From Aspidiotus rigidus (taxonomy: Eukaryota; Arthropoda; Insecta; Hemiptera; Diaspididae): a stretch of DNA of 64,000 nucleotides. Position 1 is the first letter of the stretch. Every line of letters starts with the position of its first letter. Of this stretch, positions 1-11,345 are shown one piece after another. Location of the stretch: NCBI GenBank assembly GCA_035079385.1, contig JAVHKY010000026.1, forward strand, positions 2,754,501 to 2,818,500, read 5' to 3'. The notes under the pieces were generated by a model. That model saw only the letters and a program-made list of their open reading frames with translations, did not search any database and was not told the origin of the DNA. A program made the position numbers and the translations under genes.

Positions 1-660
1 TTATATTAAACTTGAATATGAAAAAACTATTATATATAAAAATAATCAAATAATTAAATTCATTGTAAAATTAATTTATTATTAAATTTATTTTTAATAT
101 AAATTTAATTATTAAAATTAAAATAATAATAATTATAATTATAATATAGAATTATGAAATATGAAATTAATTTAAATCCTTTATTTATTTTTAAAGATAT
201 ATTAATATTATTATTATTCTTATATATTTTTCTAATAATTAATATAATTATTCCATTAAAAATAAATAATCCAGATAATTTTAAGCTTAAGCGGTTAAAC
301 AATATTAATAAATTTATTATTATTAAAATATAAAAATAATTATAGTAATTTTATTATTTTAGATGAAATTTCTTAATAATTTATAAAAAATTTTAATAAA
401 AATGATTTTAAAAATAGAATTGAAATTTTTATTAAAAATTGGATATTCATAATTGCAAAATCATTGATTTCTTGAAATTTTAATAGTAAAAATATTATTT
501 TTTATTTCATTATTAGAAAATAATAGAATGATAGAAATAGATTTAAATTTTAATTTAATATGAAAATTAATCGATAGATATAATTATTATTTAAATTTAA
601 ATTTTATAAATTTCAATTTTATTTTAATATTGATATTTGAAATTAAATTCTAAATTTTAC
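1..660. other. AT-rich tract, no recognisable gene
   Basis: This stretch is far richer in A and T than the rest of the window. Short coding-like runs appear on the plus strand around 340-500, but TAA, TAG and TGA codons interrupt them and I recognise no family. A mitochondrial (NUMT) origin was considered because some interruptions are TGA, which insect mitochondria read as Trp; TAA stops remain, so that is not supported. It may be the decayed body of the retroelement whose tail follows. Confidence 0.4.
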
Positions 661-733
661 GTTTTAACCCTTGATAATGACAGTTGTTACTGCTCGAAAC
701 GTCGGGTTTTATTAATAAATAAATAAATAGAAT
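661..733 (+). mobile_element. Retroelement 3' tail with hairpin and TAAA repeats
   Basis: A short sequence containing CTCGAAACGTCGGG is followed by a TAAA-type simple repeat. The pattern TGATNATG, short stem-loop, CGAAACGTCGG, then (TAAA)n is common at 3' ends of arthropod non-LTR and Penelope-like elements, where the GAAAC block can belong to a hammerhead core. Here the first core box reads TTGATAATGA, not CUGANGA, so a functional ribozyme is not claimed. The element body to the left is not recognisable. Confidence 0.4.
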
Positions 734-1005
734 AATATTTATTTTGTTTATTCAACTTTTTCTTAAATTTTGGACGGCAGTGCCGGACATATTCTATGCT
801 AGAAGTAGAGGTTAGGAAACAAAATAAAAGGAATAATTACGGTCTTGCTAAATTAGATTCGTCGATCATATAGTCTAATTAGTTACTCGCAGAGATTCAC
901 AAACAATGTACCGATATGGTGAAATAGCAGATAATAGCAAGCGACAAAGTGGGCCTATATAGGTGAATTTTTTTTAATGGAATACACATCTACCATAGAT
1001 AGTTC

Positions 1006-1245
1006 ATGAGGTTAATAAAAACTGAAAATTTGCGAGGAATTCAAGGTCCACCTCTCGAAATACTTACGAGTAATTGGAAATTTATTACCCATTATGACAA
1101 AATAAAGATTCTTTGCACAATATGTAGTGATTTGTTGACAACACCAGTTACAACTGGAATTTGCCATCTCGCAATAGGACTGCGTTCCTCACCAAAATTG
1201 GCTATCTACTGTACAGAGCTGGTGTTTACAAAGCAGTCTTCTTGA
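1006..1245 (+). pseudogene. RING-finger-like gene remnant
   Basis: A 79-codon plus-strand frame contains LCTICSDLLTTPVTTGICH, which resembles the first half of a RING finger of the UHRF1 type (C-x2-C, then a PVTT-like segment and C-x-H). The following Cys/His pairs are absent; the frame runs into unrelated sequence and stops at 1245, while another frame opens at 1161-1343. This looks like a truncated or frame-broken copy. No splice partners were identified, and the UHRF link is a weak family resemblance. Confidence 0.25.
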
Positions 1246-1349
1246 AATTTATAGAGCAATTTTCTAGATATAATCGTTGGCATTCGATGAACATTGGTTC
1301 CCTAAATTTACAGTTGAACGGATCTATAATAATACCGTATTAGAATTAT

Positions 1350-3199
1350 TACAAACATTGACATCATCACGTCATCCTTCTCACGTGTAAATATTTCAAT
1401 TTTCTTTGAAGAGACCGACAATTTTTCGTCCTAAAATCATTGTGTTAGTCTTTCAGAATTTAAAACACGTAGAAATTTTATAGTTTACCTTGAAATAAAA
1501 TTTTGCGCGAATATCGTCAACGTTGACAATATTTTCGGGGCACCTTATACGCGTTGAAATTACTGTAATATACAGTCGACAGCGTAGCGTTTTTAAAAGA
1601 TTACAATAAAAGATATTAGAGCGGTATAAAGCGAGTAAAAAGGTGCAAAATCTCTCCCTAACTGCGTTCAACATTATAAGCGATAACCACTTATGTATCT
1701 TACAAACGCTCTCTGTTACATTACTTCGAGAGAAAGAGAAGAAGAGAGGGAGAAAAGCTCGCATGAAGGATACCAGAGCACGTGAAAACGAGGAGCCTTT
1801 TATAAAACGCAGGTGTTACTGACGGGGCCATTTTCTCAAATTGTTTACACGGTATGACGTCATTAATCAAAAAAAGACGTATTTTAGCGCGATTGGCCGG
1901 AGGATGGCGCAAGCGCTTGCAATTCATTCGCTGTCGTTGATGTTGAAACGAAATTTTTTTGTTTGACGCTTTCGTTAATTCTTTCTGTTCTAACGTCGTA
2001 ATCAAAATTTGAATGTCTCGACGGCGACACGAAATTATGATTTCCAACATAATAAGTACCTAGGGTTAATTTCGAATAGTATAATTATTCAATTACCACC
2101 GGTAGAGTACTTGTCAGCAATATACGAGTAAGATGGATCTCACTTGACCGGGAGTTTTTTATTGGATATTTTTATATTCGTTGACACGAGTGCTTTTGCT
2201 GGAAAACCAAATTTGCGCTAAGTAACAGAGTACATTAATTCAAGACATTTTCTAAAATGTTGTGACGAAGATCAAATTTCGATGCAGGTATCTTACGTCT
2301 GCAAGATATTCAACGTAAAACTTCTCATTAAAAATAGATAGTCATAAAGATGATCAATTTTGACTGGCGAGAAGTCTACGGGCGAGGTATTTCTAATCCC
2401 AGTTACCAACATTTCTTGAGGAATATTCTAAAATGATCTTTTATCCTATTAATTATAGGAATTTTTATTGAAATACCTTATCGTGACACAATATCTTACA
2501 ACAAATTTTTTCAAAACTGGTGACTTTAGAGCGAACAGTACACTCAATGAAGGGCTTGACAAGTAATAAAGGCAGGTCCTCAACTCACTCACCTCACACT
2601 ACCTATTCACATTCATCCCGAAATCAATACCAATGTTGCTAAAAAAAAAAAAAGGCAATTGAGTACGTAGGTACAACAAGAAAATCCCTCCTAGGATTCC
2701 GCATTTCTTACCCCAAAACCAAACTCATCATCTTCCAAAAACCACGCCAAAAAACTATTAAATTATCCTCTCTCACAATAGCTAACTAGGCCTACTCATT
2801 CCACATTCATTTTATCAAAAAATCTATAATGACAAAAAACATTTTGCGTGTTTTTATCTTTACAGATCACTAATTATTTTTCAAATTGATCGACAAAATG
2901 AATCTGGGACAATTCCATAAAGATGTGTACCTCGGGTGCCCTTTTTATGGAGATGAGGTTGAGTGACCATAAGCGTACATGTAATTTTTCATTTTTTCAA
3001 AATTTTCTATATTGATAGGAAATGGTTCAGAGAATTCAAAAATGTGAATATCCGCAAAAAGGGCGCCCCTTTGACGGGTGCCATTTTGACAGATAACTCC
3101 TCAAATACATTCAACGATAAAAAAAGTATTTGTACTCTCATCTTATTGAATATATCTACTTTTATATTACACAGACTCCATTAATTTAAATTCAAGTTC
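1350..3199. other. Intergenic, no gene seen
   Basis: No supportable gene. Short minus-strand frames at 1453-1764 and 1721-2050 have no family resemblance. A CpG-containing patch around 1870-1960 includes GATTGGCCGG (an inverted CCAAT box), so it could be a promoter, but no transcript is apparent next to it. Confidence 0.4.
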
Positions 3200-3573
3200 C
3201 ATATGAGGACCTATCTGTATAAAGGGCGTCCGTCGGACAGACGCCCTTTTTGCGGAGACCTCGATTTTTGTGCGTTTCAGATCATGAACTATCTTTTATA
3301 ATTTTTTTTTTTTAACCCACAATTTTTTCCATCTTAGCAAGGAGGGCGTCCGTTGTCATATTTTCAGTGATCTCTACTTTGTTCGTTTCTGGATGTATTC
3401 AAAATATGATTATCGTTTCTTATAGAAGAAGAGTTGCTCTTTAATTTTCATCCTTATCATTTTTTTGATTAAACTCGTTGTTGCGGAGATATTTTGAACT
3501 GAAACTTCAAACTGATTTTTCTGTAATGAATTTTTCTTCACGGACGCCCTTTTTATAGATAGGTCCTCATATG
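3200..3573. mobile_element. MITE with about 34-bp terminal inverted repeats
   Basis: The ends are inverted copies: the left begins CATATGAGGACCTATCTGTA and the right ends in the complement of the same sequence with two mismatches over about 34 bp, each followed inward by a GGGCGTCCGT block. A second internal palindrome of GGGCGTC/GACGCCC lies at 3222-3249. Length is about 374 bp with no coding capacity. A target-site duplication could not be fixed with confidence. Related GGGCGYCC blocks occur at 2935-3080, so a decayed relative may lie just upstream. Confidence 0.6.
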
Positions 3574-3978
3574 TCAAGAGAAAAAGTTTTGAAAGAAAAT
3601 TTTATTGTGAAGTTAGGAGTAATAATGTGTAGGCAGCATTCGACTTAGCTAGATCAAAAACTTGAGACAAATATAGTTTTCCTTACAGTCAACAAGTAAA
3701 TGTAAGTTATGTAATTTTAGAAATAGGTAGAAACTATTATTAGGTTTATACAAGTAGTTTCCAGTTCCACCCTTCCGCGTTTCTGCCTATTATCATGTTA
3801 TCACTGCCCATGGTCTCAGTCCCACACAATAGTCAGTAGTCTGTGGTAGTCACACAGTCGCAGACTCGCAGCGTTGAAGAGTCGTAGACGTGCAGAAGCA
3901 GAACTCGCAGACTCGCAACTCGTGTCGCGTCACATACTCACATTCGATTGGTTTCAATTTTTATTATATTATTATTAC

Positions 3979-4985
3979 TAGCGGTTGGCGACGCGCCTCC
4001 GGCGCGCCTGACCGCTAGCTGTGTGTTGAGTAGATATCTGTGTTTTATAGGTATCTGTATCTTGTAGGTATGTGTGTTTTGTAGGTATCTTGGAATTCAG
4101 ATGAATTTTTAAAAAAGAAACAGTGGGAAGAGTTTTGCAAAATTCACAACTATTCAGTTCAAAAATAAGAAAATAGACACCAAAGACTGCGACTGTACTT
4201 ATAAAATATCAAAGTTCCGAGTCGCACAAAAATAAAATCACCAAATTAAATTTTTTACACACTAATTCACTTGAGAGCTGACTTAACGCGTGAAGCCTGT
4301 ATCGCAGCAGAATACAGACAAATCCATTGACATTTTGCCAGTCCCTAAGAAAATACACGGACAACAGGTAAAAAAAAGGGTAATTTCCGCTAGCCCATAC
4401 GCAGTGCGCACCGTGTCTAGACATTGGTTCTTGTATCCGGATGTAAAATCCTTTATGTAGGTGATTTTAAAAATGTGAATAAAATAACTTACTTAGTATG
4501 GAAGTACAGCGAATACTGTAGTCACAAAATTTCCTCCTAAAAATCTGGAACCGGGCTCATTCGAAAGGAAATTACAGGGGCTACAATTTTTGTTCTCTTC
4601 AATTTTTCATAAAAATGAGTTATACTCGAGTTATCACAATAATTCAATTTTCGAAACTGCGCCGCTCAACGCGTTTGAACGGTTGGAACAACGCGCATAC
4701 CAAGAAGCAGTTTCAGTACTCGATAATGCCCGTTTTTTCTTAATTTTTTCGCCCCCTACTCCACCTTGAGGGAGTCAGAACGTCGAAATTTATTTAAAAA
4801 CCTGACCCAAATAGAACGAAATTTTTCAAAAAAAATTCCAAGTCGATAGGTGGAGGCGTTTGAAAGTTATGGACGAACATACAAAAGTTATGGACGAACA
4901 TACGTACAGACAGACAGACAAACATTCTACTTTATATATCATCACTAGCCGCTTGCGGCGCGCCTCCGGCGCGCCTGGCGGCTAG
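3979..4985. mobile_element. Non-autonomous element bounded by GC-rich hairpins
   Basis: Two near-identical GC hairpins lie in the same orientation about 960 bp apart, at 3980-4018 and 4944-4984. Each starts CTAGC, has the core CGCGCCTCCGGCGCGC and closes with GCTAG. Between them is AT-rich non-coding DNA ending in a GACAGACAGACA run and a repeated TTATGGACGAACATAC word. Hairpins next to CTAG ends recall Helitron 3' termini, but no 5' TC end or replicase is visible, so the class stays open. Confidence 0.4.
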
Positions 4986-5290
4986 GCCTGCGGCGCCCGG
5001 CAGCCTCGCGCTTCGCGCGAGCTGACTCGCGCTGCGCGCTCGTGGCGACGGGCTCGCGCTTTGCGCTCGCTGTTTTGTATCGCGCTGCGCGCTGCATGAC
5101 AGACTCGCGCTTCGCGCTCGCGATTTTGGGATCACGGGCTCGCGCTTCGCGCTCGTTATTCTAAACTTACGGCGCTTGACAGCCTCGCTCTATGCGCTCG
5201 CGGTTTTGTAGTGATGGGCTCGCGCTTCGCGCTCGCCGATTTGTGGTAACAGACTGGCGCTTTGCGCTCGCTGATTTGGGACGACGGTCT
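4986..5290. repeat. GC-rich array of short palindromes
   Basis: About eight copies of a word close to CTCGCGCTTCGCGCTCG, itself nearly palindromic, are spaced roughly 35-60 bp apart. The GC content is far above the flanks. Frames that run through it give Arg/Ser/Ala-rich translations that mirror the repeat and are not protein-like. It starts directly after the second GC hairpin of the preceding element and may be part of it. Confidence 0.6.
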
Positions 5291-5837
5291 ACATAACAGA
5301 GCGAACTTTCATTCCCACTTTTCATAGTTTTCACGTCGTATAGGTACACAATACACACACACAGTTCAGAACTAAGCCATCACAGCGCCAGGCGCTGGCA
5401 TATCATTCTGTCCTACTCCTACTAAGTCCTTAACTCCTACATCTGTCTCAGTCCTTAATCTGTCAACAGCAAAACTTGGGTTTCTCCTATTCAATAACAA
5501 TAATATAATTATTTTTTTTCAGAAATTCTCCAAGACCCCACCAAATCTCATTATGGCCATATTTTAATACCAATGAAATTTTCTTCATTAGATATCTACC
5601 GGTATCAAATAATTTGATTGATGAATACCTAGAATAGAGCAGATATCATTTCAAGCGGTTCTGCATTCATAATTTAAACTACAATTCTATCTAACTGCGT
5701 ATATTTGCCATGGGTGTTCCTTGAAATCTTGAATCCAGTGAAGTCGAGAATTGATGCTATTTTATTTTTCATCTATCAGTATTGCATAATTCGAATTGAT
5801 AAATAAATTAGATCAGATATCATTTCATGCGATCGAA
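5291..5837. other. Intergenic, partial repeat copy
   Basis: No gene. Around 5638-5700 there is a shortened, diverged copy of the start of the 491-bp unit that follows (AGATATCATTTCA, then the CTGCATTCATAATTT block). Confidence 0.4.
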
Positions 5838-6760
5838 GATCACGTTCTGTATTTATAATTCGAACCACAATTCTATTTATGCAATGGGTCAAATAAAACA
5901 CATCGAACTACTCCCTACCTCTTTTTAAACTCTTTCTCCCATTAATGAGTAATGGTCCACTCGCGCTTGTCAGTCTTTTCATCCGATCGACTTCACTCAC
6001 GAAGAAAACAGAAAACCAGGGAAATATTTTGGATTGGTATTCTCATGAAATCTCGAGTTCAACTTTTGGCTACCTAGGCCTAATTCTACTTTGTTCCAAA
6101 TTTCATAATTCACGAAAAACCGAAGGTAGATGTCATCAAGCGAATCAATAATACCCAATAAAATATCTACATCTTCCGATATTATGGAACAATTTTCAGT
6201 TGCGTTTCGTTATTACCTACTTCTGAAATAAATCTCATCGTTTCTTAATTCAGTTCTCTTTCAATTTCGAACAGTATCGCACTGAAACAGCAGAGTGATA
6301 ATACGAAACAGAGGATGATGATATAATAGATCACGTTCTGTATTCATAATTCGAACCACGATTCTATTTATGCAATCGATCAAAAACACACCCAACTACT
6401 TTCTATTTCTCCGATCGACTTTCCTCACAAAACAAAACAGAAAACCAGGACAATACCCATTCTCAGGAAATCTTGAGTTGAACTCTTGGCTAGTTCTACT
6501 TTGTTCCGAATTTCATGATTCACCAAAGGCCGAAGCTAGATGCGATCATGAATAAATAATACGCACTAAAATATCTACGTCGTCTGATATTATCAGACAA
6601 TTTGGAATTTTGTTTCGTTATTTCGTTATTATTTCTGAATAATAATATAATTTCTGAAATAAATCTCATCCTTTGGTTTCTCAGTTCAGTCGCGTGTTCT
6701 CTTCCAACTTCCGATTTCCAACTAAAACAGCCGAGTGATAATAATGACAGAATGATGATG
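5838..6760. repeat. Tandem duplication, about 491-bp unit
   Basis: The block starting GATCACGTTCTGTAT recurs after 491 bp (5838 and 6329). Both copies share the order: CGAACCACRATTCTATTTATG, CCGATCGACTT, AACAGAAAACCAGG, CTTTGTTCC, AAATATCTAC and AATAAATCTCATC. Small indels and substitutions put the copies at roughly 85% identity by eye. The short frames at 5945-6151 and 6370-6555 are the same repeat read twice and not a gene family. Confidence 0.7.
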
Positions 6761-6860
6761 ATAATAAAACTTTTCTAGACCAATAAGAATAAAGCATCAA
6801 CTACGGCGATGGCCGACTGACAGCACCCTTGATGTTCCTACGTTACAGTTTACTGATTAC

Positions 6861-6886
6861 ACCGACCGACCGACCGACCGACCGAC
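6861..6886. repeat. ACCG tetranucleotide microsatellite
   Basis: Six consecutive ACCG units, just after the 491-bp tandem duplication. Confidence 0.85.
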
Positions 6887-7029
6887 GTATACGCAATGTT
6901 TACAAAGTGTGCTTTATTATATAGGATTTTATCAATTCACTAGCGCACAAAATAAACATTAAAAAAAAATCCATTGGCTTGTGCTGCTCCGACCATAAGG
7001 ATTGGCTTCTCATTCCCCGTTGAATAAAA

Positions 7030-7331
7030 ATCCATGTGTAACCCTGTGTAACCCTATCTACAAGAGGGTTGTCAGTGCAATTTCAGGGTCGTCTCGTTTA
7101 GCACCGTCCAGCTGATGAGGTGTGACCCTGCTGGAATGGATGCACTTTGACTTTTTCCACGTGTGACCCTGTGTAACCTTGTAGTAAACCTATTATTGCA
7201 CGGCTTACAGTTGGGTCACTAGGGGTATTTTATGGGTTTCAGAAAAAAAGTGCATCCGCACCTCTAATATTCCCCTCTTGTAGACCATTTGTAACTGCAG
7301 TTACAGAAGGGCGATATAAGGGAAATATCTG
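7030..7331. repeat. Degenerate GTGACCCT/GTAACCCT repeat field
   Basis: Scattered GTGACCCTG, GTAACCCT and GTGCATCC words share vocabulary with the 92-bp minisatellite that follows and with the field at 14791-15235. No coding potential. Confidence 0.45.
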
Positions 7332-7690
7332 TGACCCAATGATTGCCCGCGATGACTCTCAAGTTGCCCTGTAGTAGACACTCCATGTACAGGGTCACTG
7401 AGTAGTGATAAAAGGGTAATACTGTGACCCAATTATTGCTCGCGATGATACCCAAAAATATCCCTGTAGTAGACTCTGTGTGAAGGGTCACTGAGAAGCG
7501 ATAAGAGGGTAATACTGTGACCCAATTATTGCTCGCGATGATACCCAAAAATATCCCTGTAGTAGACTCCGTGTAAAGGGTAACTGAGAAGCGATGAAAG
7601 GGTAATACTGTGACCCGATTATTGCTCGCGATGATACCCAAAAATATACCTGGAGTAGACTTGTAGTGGAAGGCTACTTAGAAGTAATGA
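7332..7690. repeat. 92-bp minisatellite, four copies
   Basis: Four head-to-tail units begin GTGACCCAATTATTGC at about 7332, 7425, 7517 and 7609. Each contains GATACCCAAAAATAT, CTGTAGTAGACT and GGGTCACTGAGAAGCG. The middle two units are almost identical; the outer ones are more diverged, as expected for unequal exchange. The 125-codon minus-strand frame across it is periodic and is a by-product of the repeat. Confidence 0.75.
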
Positions 7691-8498
7691 AAGTCTGTTT
7701 TTGGGCGAATTAAGGGTGCGAGCTGTTGACCAAAAGTTACCCAGTTCAATGATGTAGATTCCCAGCAGTTCCCCATAAATTACTCGATCGTGGATGGGTT
7801 ATTTTGAGGTAATTCAAAGGTATCGCAAATTCATCTTACAGTGAATGAGGGTCAATGAACTACTTTCCCAAAAATGTACCGTAAAGTACCAAATTGTAGC
7901 GCTGCTGAATGACTTATTGTTTAGCAAATTTCATGGCAGCAGTAAACTTTTTCAAGATGACTAGTTCAAATTCATTGCAATTCTTTCTCAATGACTGGCG
8001 CTGTGTATTTCAAGTTCACAAATTCATATACTCGTACTTGCACGTATGTTTACGCAATCGTCCATCACTCAATATTTCTCAATTCAAATATTAAAAATTA
8101 TGTTCAGCTTCTGTAAGTATTCCGATAGTCATATACGTACTCAGCACACTTCATAATGAAGTTATTGACAAAATAATTCGCAAACCGTAAGATAAACATA
8201 ATATATTACTTGAGTTCAACGTACATGCTGTGTTCTTAATGACAAGATCTATGTTACCGGTGGCAATGAAAATTTCGAAGAATATGATACAAAAACACGC
8301 AAAAGTAAGTTCATCCCCAAAAACGAGAAGAAACAAATGTACGAATAAAAAATTGCGAAAAAAAAGAACCTAAACCTAAACACAAAGTACAAGGAAAGTA
8401 TAGAATGGCGGGATAATAAGAATGGCGTTGAAAAAAAAAAAAAAAATTACAAGTTAAACATACAGGAGAAGGAATGGATGGCGAAAAAAAAATTAAAC
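7691..8498. other. Intergenic, no gene seen
   Basis: No gene, RNA or repeat structure recognised apart from short A-runs near 8430-8447. Confidence 0.4.
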
Positions 8499-8866
8499 TC
8501 AACGATATGAAGGAGTTTGTTCGGCTTCAGCTTGCCTGCGACAGCGAATTTCATCTTCCTTTCGACGACATAGATACAGAGAGCGAGGAAGGACGTCCGC
8601 AGATCTTGGTGCAATTTCTAATAAATGTTGCGTCTTGTCATAATCGGATCCATCCATATCTCCAAAAGACACGGCGTCGTCTTCGAAGGGCGTGAAGAAG
8701 AGTACCCTGTGAGCTTCTTCGCCCATGAGAACCCGATCATTTTTTTGGGTCGTACATGTATTGGTCCACGACTCTGACCCAACTGCAGGGAGTTGGAACT
8801 CAAACCTCCCTTAGAAATCCGACGGCGAGGGAAATCTAATTTCAAAGTACGGCTCCAGTAGGTAAA
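8499..8866 (-). CDS. Probable terminal exon of a minus-strand gene, function unknown
   Basis: On the minus strand a strong splice acceptor (TTTGTACGTTACAG) ends at 8867. The downstream sequence has coding-like composition. One frame is open from about 8812 to a stop at 8499 and includes an ATG at 8726 that would give 75 residues (starting MGEEAHRVLFFTPFEDDAVS, ending in a charged Arg/Glu-rich tail). No family is recognised. Upstream on the same strand lie the duplicated exon-like cassettes of 8966-9613, whose donors could splice to this acceptor; the cassettes contain stops, so they would act as 5' UTR. It could also be a decayed mobile-element ORF. No poly(A) signal was located. Confidence 0.3.
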
Positions 8867-8879
8867 CTGTAACGTACAA

Positions 8880-9740
8880 ACAAATGGAATAAATTATCGA
8901 ACACGGAGAGAGAAGGGGAGAGATGTGAGAAAAAGATGCGATGAACAAACAATCGGTATACTTACAATCAACGAAATATCAGATGAATGTCAACGAATTT
9001 TAGACAAAGATAATCGAGTATATCAGCAAACAGTAATTCTAGGCACAGATTGCTGCCAGCTCTGCGATGACATACGATGTAGACGGCATTAAAAGACTAA
9101 ATGGCGATTCTGTACGAAAAAAAATTGATTTTAAGTTATCGAATATACGATAATTTGATAATTTTACTAATTTTACGAGACAAACAATGAGAGAACATGA
9201 CGCATACTTACAATGAATAACGAGCAACAAACGAGAAATATCAGTTTCAACATCAGATTACACGTACAACAATCGCATTGATTATCAGTAAACAGCTCTA
9301 CATCTAGCTACCACTTGTGACATACGATTTTGTGGTATCAACAGCGAATAATGGTGATTCAGTATAAAATACCTGTAAAATAACATATCAAATAAATTAT
9401 CGAGCATAATAATTAACGGACAGAGGGAGGGAGAGAGAGAGATGAGAGAACAGGACGCGATGAATAAACGATCGGTATACTTACGATCAACAAAGTCAAC
9501 AGATTATAATCGAATATCAGCGAAACAAACAGTAATTCTACGCCTTGATAGCTGCCATCACGTCTGCGGTGACATACGATATGTGTGAGGCATTAAAAGA
9601 CCAAATGGCGATTCTGTACGAAAAAAAATTGATTTTAAGTTATCGAGTATACGATGATAATAATAATAATAATAGGAGACGAGAGACGAGAAAACACGAT
9701 GCGATATGAAGAATACGATAGATACGTGTAAGTTCCTTTT
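8880..9740 (-). repeat. Tandemly duplicated exon-like cassettes (three copies)
   Basis: Three copies of a roughly 250-300-bp unit lie head to tail. Read on the minus strand, copies 1 and 3 have a perfect acceptor (TTTTTTTTCGTACAG ending at 9110 and 9614) and all three have a GTAAGTAT-type donor (starting at 8965, 9211 and 9484). Predicted exons are 8966-9109 (144 nt), 9212-9359 (148 nt) and 9485-9613 (129 nt). Copy 2 has lost the acceptor: CTG replaces CAG. All share AATCRCCATT at the start and CGTATGTCA inside. All three frames carry stops, so these look like alternative untranslated or non-coding exons. Confidence 0.5.
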
Positions 9741-10073
9741 AAACAACTCGAAATAAATTTGAATTTGAAAAGGTTTCTTTAATGGAACGCTCGAAAACAA
9801 AGAGATCGTTACAATGACGAAAGATATTTACACTCAAAGATAGACATCTAAGCAAGAGCGACAGCTTCTTGCATCAAGCGCACGATTCGAACTGAAAAAT
9901 CATAGTTGAAACTGGACTTGAATCGTACACAATAAAATGAATCATCCTATAGATTACAGAGGCGAATACTATCAATACGGTAGAAGCTTGCTTCGGTCGA
10001 TCAACGGACAGGAGTAAATAAGGCGCGTGCGACAAGATAAGACAAGAGATATTCATTCGAGACTTATATATGT

Positions 10074-10420
10074 ACTTACATGCGGTAAAAATTCAGGAAC
10101 AAAACGTTGATCTATCTTAATTGAAACCAGATATCCGATGGTGGTGTAATTTTGTTACAGAAGAATGAATGAGCACTACGAAAATACGCATTCGTTGAAA
10201 TGTCGACGAGAACGGACATCTATAGAAATAAGCAGGACGGAATGGCGAATCTATAATAGGAAACGAAAAAATCGAATAAATTATACAGTAGCTATGACAT
10301 CCGGTTATCCGATAAATTGTAAATATCATGTAGTAAATACTTACTTCGACAATAAGTTTAGGAACGAGACATTATGCGAGATGAAATCCTTGTTACGGAG
10401 ATATAGAGGATGAGGTAGTA
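10074..10420 (-). other. Two further donor-like exon ends, minus strand
   Basis: Minus-strand GTAAGTA donors start at 10079 and 10344. Both are preceded by a related stretch (GTTCCTRAA...), which suggests two more, strongly diverged cassette copies, or two exons of one transcript. Acceptors are not convincing. An 82-codon plus-strand frame at 10165-10413 overlaps and has no recognisable content. Confidence 0.3.
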
Positions 10421-10959
10421 TGCAAATGTACACAATAAACTTCGCAAAATTCACAGAGATGTAAAAATTAAATGTAATATTGGAACGGAACGGAATAGTA
10501 AATTTGAAAATTAATAAACAACAAACAAATCCAGTGAAGATGGCAGCTCTTTTCGCCTCTGTCTATGAGGTAGTGTGGTACAGCCAGGATTGGTTGAAAT
10601 TGATCACGTGATACAAATAAAATATTTCTCTTACTACTCCAACGAGTGTCTGCCATGTAGATTGCATTTACGCGCATTAATTACAAAATTTCAATGATTA
10701 ATTAGTTTTATATAAATAATTATGTCCCACATATGGAATTATCATACATATTTCGAAAATGAATCGCGAATAATGAAAATGTCAGGAGAAATGGTGCTAC
10801 AGAAGTGAATAATTTTTCCCACACGTTGTTGGTAACATTGCATACAGCGTCGAAATTTCAAACGAAAACCTCGAAGCCAATAAGAAGAAATTTGAATTGT
10901 TCCGTTGTCGGCGTACGTTAACGGTTACTCGTTTTCCAGTTCGAACGCGAAGCAATTGT

Positions 10960-10990
10960 CGTTTATAGCCGCCATGTTTCGGCAGTTGGT
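10960..10990 (-). promoter_or_regulatory. YY1-like promoter motif, possible divergent promoter
   Basis: The minus strand reads AACATGGCGGC, close to the YY1/initiator-type motif found near start sites of many animal genes. It lies in a CpG-containing patch between the minus-strand cassettes and the plus-strand gene beginning near 11346, so it could be a shared, divergent promoter. Placement is inference from motif and position only. Confidence 0.3.
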
Positions 10991-11345
10991 GCAAAAAAAA
11001 AATCGTTCACATTCGTCGAAAAGATTTGAAAGTGTAAGTAATTCACGTTAACGCGGATACGGTGCCTGTCAACGCAGTACATTGAAAGATTGGATTTCAT
11101 TCGTCGTGATTCATAATTTGCATGTGCAAGTACGTTATTTTTTCGCATTATTTGCCATATATGGAATCGTGTTTCATGTACACCTCATACGATAGATAGT
11201 ATTCAATAACTCGATATAATATCAACTTTTCAGCTTGTCGCCACGTTATTCTTAGCTCGCCATTCGATATTGTACTTCAATTTGTGGATAATCGCTGCCT
11301 TACGTCTCTTTCACTTTGTACGTTTTCGATGGTGTTTGATGGTTC

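Noticed and set aside
105..302. Hydrophobic minus-strand frame suggesting mitochondrial DNA
   Set aside because: No mitochondrial protein recognised; composition alone explains Ile/Asn/Lys richness.
4932..5358. Arg/Ser/Ala-rich minus-strand frames
   Set aside because: Translation of short GC palindromic repeats; periodic and without protein features.
7264..7641. 125-codon minus-strand repetitive protein
   Set aside because: Exact shadow of the 92-bp minisatellite; period is not a multiple of three and composition follows the repeat.
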